DNA from: an uncultured Patescibacteria group bacterium
Lineage (GTDB): Bacteria; Patescibacteriota; Minisyncoccia; Phycocordibacterales; UBA12088
Assembly (NCBI GenBank): GCA_947259245.1
Contig: CAMYLP010000006.1
Location: forward strand, 1 to 35,954
Direction of reading: 5' to 3'
DNA length: 35,954 nucleotides
Shown in pieces: positions 6,681 through 13,044 of the stretch (its first letter is position 1; each line of letters begins with the position of its first letter). Both the position numbers and the translations under genes were made by a program. The notes under the pieces are model-generated. The model saw nothing but the letters and a program-made list of their open reading frames with translations. It searched no databases and had not been told where the DNA came from.

Positions 6681-8189
6681 ATGTCTGCAACACACAACAG
6701 CAAAATAGTGCGAGCTCCCGTCGTGACCGTCATGGGTCATATCGACCACGGCAAGTCGACGCTACTTGACTACATACGAAAGACGAAAGTTGTTGATACG
6801 GAAGCGGGCGGCATCACGCAGCACATTTCGGCGTACGAGGTAGAGCACGTAGGCGAAGATGGAAAGCCACGGAAGATAACTTTCCTCGACACTCCTGGTC
6901 ATGAGGCGTTCCAGCACTTGCGGAGCCGCGGCAGTAGCGCGGCAGACCTCGCCATCCTCGTCGTCGCTGCAGATGATGGTGTAAAGCCACAAACACTCGA
7001 GGCACTTGAGGCAATCAAGGGTGCCGGTATTCCCTACCTCGTTGCCATAACGAAAATAGATAAATCCAACGCTGATATTGAACGTACGAAGAGCTCTCTG
7101 CTTGAACACGGTGTGTATCTCGAAGGGCTGGGTGGCTCGGTGCCATATGTACCGGTTTCGAACAAAACGGGCGAGGGTGTGCCCGCGCTGTTGGACCTTC
7201 TGTTGCTGGCATCGGACCTTGAGGAGCTTACGGGCGACCCAGAAGAGGCAGCTTCAGGCATTGTCATTGAGTCCCGTTGTGATCCCAAGCGTGGCATCAG
7301 CGCAACGCTCATCATCAAGAACGGTTCACTCAAGTCCGGTCAGTGCGTCGTGGCAGGTGATACCTTTGCGCCGCTCCGTATCATGGAGGACTTTCAGGGA
7401 AACAGCGTCGAGTATGCAACATTCTCGAGTCCGCTCATGGTTGTGGGATTTTCTGCTAACCCACCGGTCGGTGTACAATTTGTTACCGTTCACAGCAAGA
7501 AAGAGGCGCAGGCCCTGGTCAAGGCGCGCAGTGTCGAAAGGAAGTCTCGCGAACACTTCGACGAAGAAGACGAGGAGCGTTTTGTACTGCCTGTCGTCCT
7601 CAAGTCGGATGTTGAGGGAAGCTTGGACGCCCTGAAGCACGAGCTACGTAAAATCGAGGATGAGCGAACGCGTATCCATGTGATACACGAGGGTGTGGGT
7701 GCAGTGGCAGAAGGTGACGTCAAACTCGCAAGTGGAAACAAGAACGCGTTGATACTCGGCTTCAATGTTTCAGTGGATGCAGCAGCGAACGAAGTAGCCG
7801 AACGGCTTGGCGTTGAGATAGCCACGTTTTCCATCATCTATGACCTAGCGGACTGGCTCCCCACAGCACTCGCTGCGCGCCGTCCAAAGGTCCGGTCCGA
7901 AAAACAGTTGGGGGCGGCAAAGGTCCTGAAGACATTTAGCTATAGCAAGAAGGCGCAGACCATCGGATGCCGCGTCGAGGAGGGCACGCTCACCGTCAAG
8001 GACCGCGTCATGCTACTGCACAACGATGAAGAAGCAGGTCATGGACGCATAGCATCCATGAAGTCAGGAATGAGCGAAGCGCGGAATGTTAGCGCACCGG
8101 ATGATTGCGGCGTCGTGTTGGACATGCAGCTGAAGCAAGAGCCCGTGTTCGGTGACATGCTCATCGCCTTTACCATCACAGAGGAGTGA
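6681..8189 (+). CDS. infB: Translation initiation factor IF-2
   Basis: A GTPase of 502 residues that brings initiator tRNA to the 30S subunit and promotes subunit joining. G1 is GHIDHGKST (19-27), G2 contains GGITQHI and G3 is DTPGHEAF. G4 reads TKID where NKID is usual. Domain II follows the G domain, then domains III and IV (from about residue 300, LPVVLKSDVEGSLDAL). The long N-terminal region of typical IF-2 is absent; short forms are known in reduced genomes. The start ATG has only a weak purine stretch upstream (aagaagcgag). It overlaps no gene and is followed directly by rbfA. Confidence 0.96.
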   Translation: MSATHNSKIVRAPVVTVMGHIDHGKSTLLDYIRKTKVVDTEAGGITQHISAYEVEHVGEDGKPRKITFLDTPGHEAFQHLRSRGSSAADLAILVVAADDGVKPQTLEALEAIKGAGIPYLVAITKIDKSNADIERTKSSLLEHGVYLEGLGGSVPYVPVSNKTGEGVPALLDLLLLASDLEELTGDPEEAASGIVIESRCDPKRGISATLIIKNGSLKSGQCVVAGDTFAPLRIMEDFQGNSVEYATFSSPLMVVGFSANPPVGVQFVTVHSKKEAQALVKARSVERKSREHFDEEDEERFVLPVVLKSDVEGSLDALKHELRKIEDERTRIHVIHEGVGAVAEGDVKLASGNKNALILGFNVSVDAAANEVAERLGVEIATFSIIYDLADWLPTALAARRPKVRSEKQLGAAKVLKTFSYSKKAQTIGCRVEEGTLTVKDRVMLLHNDEEAGHGRIASMKSGMSEARNVSAPDDCGVVLDMQLKQEPVFGDMLIAFTITEE

Positions 8190-8190
8190 T

Positions 8191-8511
8191 ATGCAGAATC
8201 ACAACGAGCAACTAACGCTGGAGCTCCAGCAGGCAGCAGCGACATACATCAACACGGTCTCCAACAAAACGAGTCTCATCACGGTGACCCGTGCCGAACT
8301 TGGTGAGAAAGGTGCGATGATAACATTGTACGTCAGTGTCTACCCGGAGGATGCAGAGGGTCCGGCAATGGGATTCCTGATGAGAAAACGTGGCGAGTGT
8401 CGTGCTTACCTGAAACAACACGTACCCGCGCGCCGGATACCTCATGTGGAGTTTGAGCTCGACAAGGGAGAAAAGAGTCGACGTCGGGTGGACGAGTTAC
8501 TCGGTAGTTGA
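8191..8511 (+). CDS. rbfA: Ribosome-binding factor A
   Basis: A 106-residue KH-fold protein that helps 16S rRNA maturation in the 30S subunit. Typical family features are the ITVTRAEL strand, the alternating strand around MITLYVSV, the helix RKRGECRAYL and the ending RRIPHVEFELD...RVDELL. The start at 8191 follows the infB stop by one base and uses GAGGAG within the last infB codons, so the two genes are translationally coupled. The stop codon shares its last base with the discriminator of the opposite-strand tRNA-Cys. The infB-rbfA pairing is conserved in bacteria. Confidence 0.92.
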   Translation: MQNHNEQLTLELQQAAATYINTVSNKTSLITVTRAELGEKGAMITLYVSVYPEDAEGPAMGFLMRKRGECRAYLKQHVPARRIPHVEFELDKGEKSRRRVDELLGS

Positions 8512-8582
8512 GGCCTGGGCGGGAATCGAACCCGCGCATGTCGGTTTTGCAGACCGAAGCGTTACCACTTCGCCACCAGGCC
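8511..8582 (-). tRNA. tRNA-Cys (anticodon GCA)
   Basis: The 7-bp acceptor stem pairs ggcctgg (8582-8576) with ccaggcc (8518-8512) and the discriminator is U. The anticodon loop ctgcaaa lies between tcggt and accga. It is 72 nt long with no encoded CCA. It is convergent with rbfA and touches its stop codon. Confidence 0.95.
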
Positions 8583-8641
8583 AACATGGCACAGCATACT
8601 GTGTTTTTTGAATTATGAAAAGATGGTACACTTCGGCACAC

Positions 8642-8725
8642 GCCCGGGTGGTGGAACTGGTAGACACGCGAGACTTAAAATTTCGTGACCGAAAGGTCGT
8701 GCGGGTTCAATTCCCGCCCCGGGCA
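8642..8725 (+). tRNA. tRNA-Leu (anticodon TAA)
   Basis: A class II tRNA of 84 nt. The acceptor gcccggg (8642-8648) pairs with cccgggc (8718-8724) and the discriminator is A. The anticodon loop cttaaaa gives TAA. The long variable arm is tgaccgaaaggtcg. The box TACACT preceded by TGG lies upstream at about 8622-8630 as a possible extended -10. CCA is not encoded. Confidence 0.95.
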
Positions 8726-8834
8726 CAAACGAGCAGAGCGAGCAAGTTCCTGTGGTGCGCCTCAAACCCGTCTCAAGCGACGAGAGTACAGATGTCTCGC
8801 ACAGGTATTCTAGTATGCGTTGTGTGAAAATGCG

Positions 8835-8863
8835 TTTACATACAAGATGTTTTGTTCTACACT
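8835..8863 (+). promoter_or_regulatory. Promoter of the tRNA-Lys/tRNA-Leu pair
   Basis: TTTACA (8835-8840) and TACACT (8858-8863) are 17 bases apart, 8 bases before the mature tRNA-Lys 5' end. Confidence 0.65.
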
Positions 8864-8871
8864 ATCGCAAT

Positions 8872-8944
8872 CCGCCCATAGCTCAGTTGGTAGAGCAGTC
8901 GGCTCTTAACCGAATGGTCGGGGGTTCGAATCCCTCTGGGCGGA
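8872..8944 (+). tRNA. tRNA-Lys (anticodon CTT)
   Basis: The acceptor ccgccca (8872-8878) pairs with tgggcgg (8937-8943), discriminator A. The anticodon loop ctcttaa gives CTT, reading AAG. The T arm is ggggg-ttcgaat-ccctc with one G-U pair. It is 73 nt long with no encoded CCA. Confidence 0.95.
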
Positions 8945-8953
8945 CATGTGTGG

Positions 8954-8975
8954 TGACCTGCGCCACGGCAGGTCA
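8954..8975 (+). terminator. Hairpin between tRNA-Lys and tRNA-Leu
   Basis: A perfect 8-bp stem (tgacctgc with gcaggtca) and a six-base loop lie between the two tRNAs. There is no T run, so it is more likely a processing or stability element than a full terminator. Confidence 0.4.
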
Positions 8976-8983
8976 TTGCTTAA

Positions 8984-9065
8984 GGGCGAGTGGTGGAATT
9001 GGTATACACGCTAGTCTTAGGAACTAGTGCCGAAAGGCTTGGGAGTTCGAGTCTCCCCTCGCCCA
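8984..9065 (+). tRNA. tRNA-Leu (anticodon TAG)
   Basis: A class II tRNA of 82 nt. The acceptor gggcgag (8984-8990) pairs with ctcgccc (9058-9064), discriminator A. The anticodon loop cttagga gives TAG. The variable arm is tgccgaaaggctt. CCA is not encoded. Confidence 0.95.
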
Positions 9066-9148
9066 CAACACCACCCACGACAAGACACATTGCACAGTGC
9101 ATTGGACGTTCACTGTATACCCGCGCGGCTATACGAAACATTTGTCCG

Positions 9149-9463
9149 CTAGAAATCTTGAAACACGCTGTTAAGTGGAAGTTCTGCAGGAAGTTTATCA
9201 CCTTGTATGCTGAAGGTGAACAGCACAAGCTGCAAAAGCCCAAACACTGAGACCATTATCGTCATACCGATGGTACCCCACACCATGTGTTGCTTTCCAT
9301 CGGCACGTTTTTGCTCGTTTCCGGCTGAGAAGATAAATGACACGAGGCCGTATAGAAAATACACGAGCGCAAGCGCAAAAATTATTCCGACTATCGGATT
9401 AATGATCTGGTCGGTAATCCCGGCCATGAAGTCTTGTACCCCCGGAGGTACGCTGTTATCCAT
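9149..9463 (-). CDS. TrbC/VirB2-like two-helix membrane protein (copy 1)
   Basis: A protein of 104 residues with two hydrophobic helices (about 20-47 and 63-85) joined by the charged loop SAGNEQKRADGKQ. It shares with the three genes upstream of it the pattern F-[IL]-[WY]-G-x(6)-[AS]-[AG]-[GD]...G-[KR]-x-x-M-[VI]-W-G, so they are diverged duplicates. It resembles the TrbC/VirB2 pilin-like family common in Parcubacteria; that family name is my inference. ATG 9463 is chosen because a consensus TATAAT box ends six bases upstream, implying a leaderless mRNA. It has its own promoter and is separated from copy 2 by a terminator. Confidence 0.8.
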   Translation of the reverse strand: MDNSVPPGVQDFMAGITDQIINPIVGIIFALALVYFLYGLVSFIFSAGNEQKRADGKQHMVWGTIGMTIMVSVFGLLQLVLFTFSIQGDKLPAELPLNSVFQDF

Positions 9464-9469
9464 ATCCGC

Positions 9470-9498
9470 ATTATACCGTTCTCCACTGCTAAGACCAA
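9470..9498 (-). promoter_or_regulatory. Promoter of a leaderless mRNA (copy 1 gene)
   Basis: On the minus strand TTGGTC (9498-9493) and TATAAT (9475-9470) are 17 bases apart. Only six bases separate TATAAT from ATG 9463, so transcription should start at or next to the A of ATG. Confidence 0.65.
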
Positions 9499-9504
9499 TC
9501 AACA

Positions 9505-9542
9505 TATAAACAAAACGCGGCTTGAGCCGCGTTTTGTTTATA
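9505..9542. terminator. Bidirectional terminator
   Basis: A perfect 17-bp stem (9505-9521 with 9526-9542) has the loop ttga, a GC-rich centre and A/T-rich ends. It lies just beyond the stop of the gene at 9557-9913. Confidence 0.85.
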
Positions 9543-9556
9543 GCACGTTTTGGCGT

Positions 9557-9913
9557 TTATCCAGGTATTGTAGGCGTTGTCACTGCTTCACCCTGTTGTA
9601 CTCCTGTGAGTTGGTTGAGCAGGGCTACAAGACCCCACACGGTGACGATCACGAAAAGGGCCACAATGCCCCAGATCATCTTGTTCCGTCCTTCTTCACG
9701 GGCAGTCTCATCACCAGATGCTGCGATAAACTGGACCAAGCCCCAAATGAAGAATAGGAGCCCGATAGCAATGACAACCGGTATCAGTGCTCCCACTAGA
9801 TTACTGAGCTGCGAAACAAGAGTATCGAAAAATCCCAGGTCCGTCTCAGCAGCAAAGGCAAACAGTGGCATTAGCGGTACGCTAAACGGCAATGCTTTAG
9901 CAAAGGTATTCAT
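9557..9913 (-). CDS. TrbC/VirB2-like two-helix membrane protein (copy 2)
   Basis: A protein of 118 residues from ATG 9913. An N-terminal hydrophobic segment ending in AFA-A looks like a cleavable signal peptide. Two helices follow (about 38-60 and 78-100), with the family pattern FIWGLVQFIAASGDE and GRNKMIWGIVALF between and within them. The tail is Thr/Pro-rich. It is about 155 bp downstream of copy 3. A TATAAG box and a TGG-TATGCT box lie in the gap, so it may have its own promoter. No ribosome-binding site is visible. Confidence 0.8.
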   Translation of the reverse strand: MNTFAKALPFSVPLMPLFAFAAETDLGFFDTLVSQLSNLVGALIPVVIAIGLLFFIWGLVQFIAASGDETAREEGRNKMIWGIVALFVIVTVWGLVALLNQLTGVQQGEAVTTPTIPG

Positions 9914-10068
9914 ATGGTGTGTTAAATGAGTAAACTTATAAGATACAATGACTGGTACAGGGCTGTTTGTGCATAGTATTCGCACGTGTTCTGTTACCTA
10001 TTTAAGCATACCACAGCGCTCACTGGGGTCCGTTGTGTCCTGTGGATAATACCGCCCTGTCTTCCTTT

Positions 10069-10449
10069 TTATGTGCACGTGCGCACCGATGCACCGAAGA
10101 TGTCGATCGACGGTGCATCGCACCTATTGTCGGCTCCGAGCGGTCCCACCCCGAAAAGGGACATAAGGAGGGCCACAACACCCCATACCGTCACAATGAG
10201 GAAGAGAGCCACCACACCCCACACCATACGCTGTTTTCCCTCGACAATGCTGTTATCGTCGCCAGCGGCAGCTATGAACTTGACCAATCCCCATATGAAA
10301 ACGAGTAACGCTATCGCAACGCCAACTGCGACGAACAGTTGCAGCGCACCCGTGGCGGCACCCAGTACGCTCTGTAGCGTTGCAGCAGCCGCTGCAAACG
10401 ACGGTACCAAAAAGAGTGCGAGAAGTGTGTAGGTGCGCATGTTGTTCAT
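10069..10449 (-). CDS. TrbC/VirB2-like two-helix membrane protein (copy 3)
   Basis: A protein of 126 residues. The start ATG 10449 overlaps the stop of copy 4 as ATGA, so translation is coupled. An N-terminal signal (MRTYTLLALFLVPSFAAAA) precedes two helices and the shared pattern FIWGLVKFIAAAGDD and GKQRMVWGVVALF. The C-terminus has an extra tail with two cysteines (RCDAPSIDIFGASVRTC) that could form a disulfide outside the membrane. It is closest in sequence to copy 2. Confidence 0.82.
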   Translation of the reverse strand: MNNMRTYTLLALFLVPSFAAAAATLQSVLGAATGALQLFVAVGVAIALLVFIWGLVKFIAAAGDDNSIVEGKQRMVWGVVALFLIVTVWGVVALLMSLFGVGPLGADNRCDAPSIDIFGASVRTCT

Positions 10450-10763
10450 GTGCCAAAGAATGTTTGCTTGATAATCGCCACGATACCCCAGATGCCAACC
10501 ATGAGGAACAAGGCCAGTGTCCCCCACACCATCGTCTGCTTTCCCGCAGCCCTCCCTTTCTCATCACCGGCTTGAGCAATAAATTTAATGGCACCCCAAA
10601 TAAAAGCTAGCAGTGCAAGCACCATGAGTAAGAGCACCACCTGATTCAGCAGACCCGTCACCAATCCTGCAATTTGCTGGAATGTTTGTGCTTGCGCAAC
10701 GGATGGGTACAGCACGAAAGCATACATGCTGGTAAATGCTGCTATGTGTGTTGATCGTACCAT
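10446..10763 (-). CDS. TrbC/VirB2-like two-helix membrane protein (copy 4)
   Basis: A protein of 105 residues from ATG 10763, two bases after the TAG of the upstream gene. It has an N-terminal signal-like segment ending AQA, then two helices with FIWGAIKFIAQAGDE and GKQTMVWGTLALF. It ends in KQTFFGT. The junctions on both sides suggest one polycistronic mRNA from the methyltransferase gene downward. Longer in-frame starts would overlap the upstream gene heavily and are not favoured. Confidence 0.82.
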   Translation of the reverse strand: MVRSTHIAAFTSMYAFVLYPSVAQAQTFQQIAGLVTGLLNQVVLLLMVLALLAFIWGAIKFIAQAGDEKGRAAGKQTMVWGTLALFLMVGIWGIVAIIKQTFFGT

Positions 10764-10765
10764 AT

Positions 10766-11113
10766 CTACAGTGCTTCCACGGTCGCTTGAATTGCTAATG
10801 CCAGCGCCTTCGATCCCAGAATGACCAACCCGCCAATGAGCGTCCATATGAACACCTTGCGCGCAGTGCTCAACTTTTCGGGCTTCCCTTGGGCAGATAC
10901 GAAGAGAAACCCAGTGTATACGAGCATCAGTACAATAACTGGAAACATAATGAAGACGACTGAGTTCAGTATTGCTAGGAGAAAATCGTACAGCGTAAGA
11001 CTCTGTAACGGATTCACAAATCCTTCCCCGGCTTCTGCAGGAAGCGCCGCTACAGCAAAGGCCACGAGAGCAAGGCTTCGGATAGTACGTACATGTTGTG
11101 TCATCGTGGACAT
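10766..11113 (-). CDS. Divergent TrbC/VirB2-like membrane protein
   Basis: A protein of 115 residues from ATG 11113, which lies four bases after the stop of the solute-binding protein gene. ATG 11128 would overlap that gene by 11 bases and is the alternative. A signal-like N-terminus ends LPAEA-GEG. Two helices follow (about 32-57 and 76-105), with the charged loop SAQGKPEKLSTARK between them. The spacing matches copies 1-4, but the WG motifs are replaced by IWTLIGG. It is either an older duplicate or a partner subunit. Confidence 0.72.
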   Translation of the reverse strand: MSTMTQHVRTIRSLALVAFAVAALPAEAGEGFVNPLQSLTLYDFLLAILNSVVFIMFPVIVLMLVYTGFLFVSAQGKPEKLSTARKVFIWTLIGGLVILGSKALALAIQATVEAL

Positions 11114-11117
11114 ACGA

Positions 11118-12449
11118 TTAATTTTCATTGTAATTGTCTAACAATGTTTCTACGTCACGTCCGGCCTCTAGGAGCGCACTCTCCGCTTGTTTCTGACCAG
11201 TATTGACCATGTTTACCATGTGCATAAAGGTTTCGTCCGTACCGTACACGTCCGGATCATGCCAGGACCGGGAAATCAACGCTGAGCGGACGATGACAGA
11301 AGAATAGGGATCGCTCGGTACCTCTCGCAGCATGTCTCGGCGCGCCGTCGGGAGGCCGGTGACATCCTGCCAATGTTGTGCATTTGCGGCGCCTGCGAGC
11401 TCGGAAGCCACGACGAACGCTGCGTTTTGATGGGTTGACTGCTTGAGAACGGCGAGTGCGTAGAATTTACCATAGGTCAACTTGTTTCTACCGGGTAGTG
11501 TCGACTGAGGCCACATTGCAATGTCAAAGTTCAGGTTTGGATTTATGGCGCTAAGCGTTTCTATTTCACTGGCAAAACCGCCGTACATCGCCACTTTGTT
11601 AGCAGCAAACGCCTCTCGTGAACGCTCGAACGTTTTATTCCAGGAGTATACTTTCTTTATAGGATCAGAAAAATCGGTGAAGAAACGTAGCGCAAGAACG
11701 GGATCGGACGCCCTCTCCTTACGGTGTGACGACACGAGGTCTGTAACCCATCTATCATTCTCATTGTTGTAGACGATCGAAATGCCTGTCTGCATCAGCA
11801 GTGCGCTGAGGATCTCTTTTGCGTGGAGGACATTGTCATACTCACCGAACGAAATGGCACTCTGTGTGAGAACCGTATCGTCTTCAATGATGGTAAGACG
11901 AGGTACCAATTCAACGAACGATACCCAGTTATCAGGTACCTGTGATATGAGTGCGTTCGTGAACAGATTTCGGTTCCAATAGAGTACGAGTGGGTCGACG
12001 ACGAGCGGAAAAGCGTATACGCCGTCATCAAGTGCAAAGAGCTCTGCTCCTTCGATGTAACGCTCACGATACTTTCCCATGGGCAACGCCTCATAGGATA
12101 CTGGCTGTATGAGCTCCCTCATCGTAAGCAGCATACTCGCGTCAATAATAACGGCATCAGGCCCTCGTCCCACCGAAAGGGCTTTGACCAGGTCCGAGTA
12201 CAGCGTGGCCGGATTCTTTACTACGTAGGTTGTCGTGTCAAGGACGTCGCCCTCTTCCTTGAGGAGCCGGACGAGTTCAGTAGCACCGTCCCCTGGCAGG
12301 GGTGGTCCCCAAATGGTAAGCGGTACTGCGACTCTTTTCTCCGCTCCCTCCTTTGGGGACGTGGCAAGTACGATAACGCCAATTATCGCAAACGCACCGA
12401 AGAGGATGAGTATTATGTATTGAAATAATTTTTGTTTTTCATTTCCCAT
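11118..12449 (-). CDS. Membrane-anchored extracellular solute-binding protein (family 1, sugar type)
   Basis: A protein of 443 residues. A basic N-terminus is followed by one helix (about 11-29), then a family 1 solute-binding domain (hydrophobic WGPPLPGDG start, SLxxGxxPDA-like VGRGPDAVIID at about 92, and a FALDDGVYAFPLVVDP segment). There is no lipobox, so the helix is the anchor. No permease or ATPase gene lies nearby. It overlaps the methyltransferase stop by 11 bases and the downstream gene start closely, so it belongs to the operon of two-helix proteins. It may be a sensor or uptake receptor for something carried across by those proteins; that is speculation. Confidence 0.83.
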   Translation of the reverse strand: MGNEKQKLFQYIILILFGAFAIIGVIVLATSPKEGAEKRVAVPLTIWGPPLPGDGATELVRLLKEEGDVLDTTTYVVKNPATLYSDLVKALSVGRGPDAVIIDASMLLTMRELIQPVSYEALPMGKYRERYIEGAELFALDDGVYAFPLVVDPLVLYWNRNLFTNALISQVPDNWVSFVELVPRLTIIEDDTVLTQSAISFGEYDNVLHAKEILSALLMQTGISIVYNNENDRWVTDLVSSHRKERASDPVLALRFFTDFSDPIKKVYSWNKTFERSREAFAANKVAMYGGFASEIETLSAINPNLNFDIAMWPQSTLPGRNKLTYGKFYALAVLKQSTHQNAAFVVASELAGAANAQHWQDVTGLPTARRDMLREVPSDPYSSVIVRSALISRSWHDPDVYGTDETFMHMVNMVNTGQKQAESALLEAGRDVETLLDNYNEN

Positions 12450-12975
12450 TGTTGCGGTACATTAACCCGTAATGATACGCACCAGCATCAATATCGTCGA
12501 TGTACTCAAACCCTGCCGACGCTATCATGTCACGTGCATCATCCTCGATCAACACCTGCTCTGGTTGTGGACCGACACCTCCGAAGCTCTCACGCCAATC
12601 AACGACAAGCAATCGACCTTTTTCACGCAGGACACGTTTAGCTTCTTGTAGGACCGCCGCCTTATCTGTCACCTGAAATAGCATGTTCGAAATGATGACG
12701 GCGTCAATACTGGCGTCAGGCAACGTGGAGCCGTTTGCTTCCTCAAGGTCGGAATGTATGAACGTGAGCCGTTCTAAATGGTGTTCCTTCGCCAGGTGCG
12801 TTGCTTTCGTGAGCAATTCCTGCTGCACGTCAATGACGTAGACCCTGCCATCCTTCCCCACCGCCTCGGCTGCTTCTACCGCGATGTATCCCGCACCCGC
12901 ACCAAAGTCAGCCACCTCCATTCCTGGTTCTAGTGCGAACTGTTCGATGTTACGTTTCGGATCTGAAAATGCCAT
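12439..12975 (-). CDS. Class I SAM-dependent methyltransferase
   Basis: A cytosolic protein of 178 residues with the Rossmann methyltransferase fold: motif I VADFGAGAGY at about 21-30, the acidic end of strand 2 (VYVIDVQ), and motif IV DAVIISNMLFQV. The substrate cannot be read from sequence; it resembles UbiE/Methyltransf_11 types. It heads the operon with the solute-binding protein and the two-helix proteins. An extended -10 box TGG-TACAAT lies 15 bases upstream of ATG, within the T tract of the gyrA terminator, so the leader would be only about 8 nt. Confidence 0.85.
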   Translation of the reverse strand: MAFSDPKRNIEQFALEPGMEVADFGAGAGYIAVEAAEAVGKDGRVYVIDVQQELLTKATHLAKEHHLERLTFIHSDLEEANGSTLPDASIDAVIISNMLFQVTDKAAVLQEAKRVLREKGRLLVVDWRESFGGVGPQPEQVLIEDDARDMIASAGFEYIDDIDAGAYHYGLMYRNNGK

Positions 12976-12990
12976 GCAGCCAGTACAACC

Positions 12991-12999
12991 ATTGTACCA
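12991..12999 (-). promoter_or_regulatory. Extended -10 promoter of the methyltransferase operon
   Basis: TGG-TACAAT on the minus strand, 15 bases before ATG 12975. No clear -35 box is seen. Confidence 0.45.
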
Positions 13000-13043
13000 A
13001 AAAGCGGCGTGCGGGCGCCTGCTGTATGTGCATAACGTGCCGC
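12999..13043 (-). terminator. Probable terminator of gyrA
   Basis: On the minus strand gcggc (13043-13039) pairs with gccgc (13008-13004) across a long partly paired loop, followed by five T. It is modest in strength and overlaps the next promoter. Confidence 0.45.
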
Positions 13044-13044
13044 A

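Noticed and set aside
8333-8641. A minus-strand ORF across tRNA-Cys and rbfA
   Set aside because: It is read through a tRNA gene and the antisense of rbfA.
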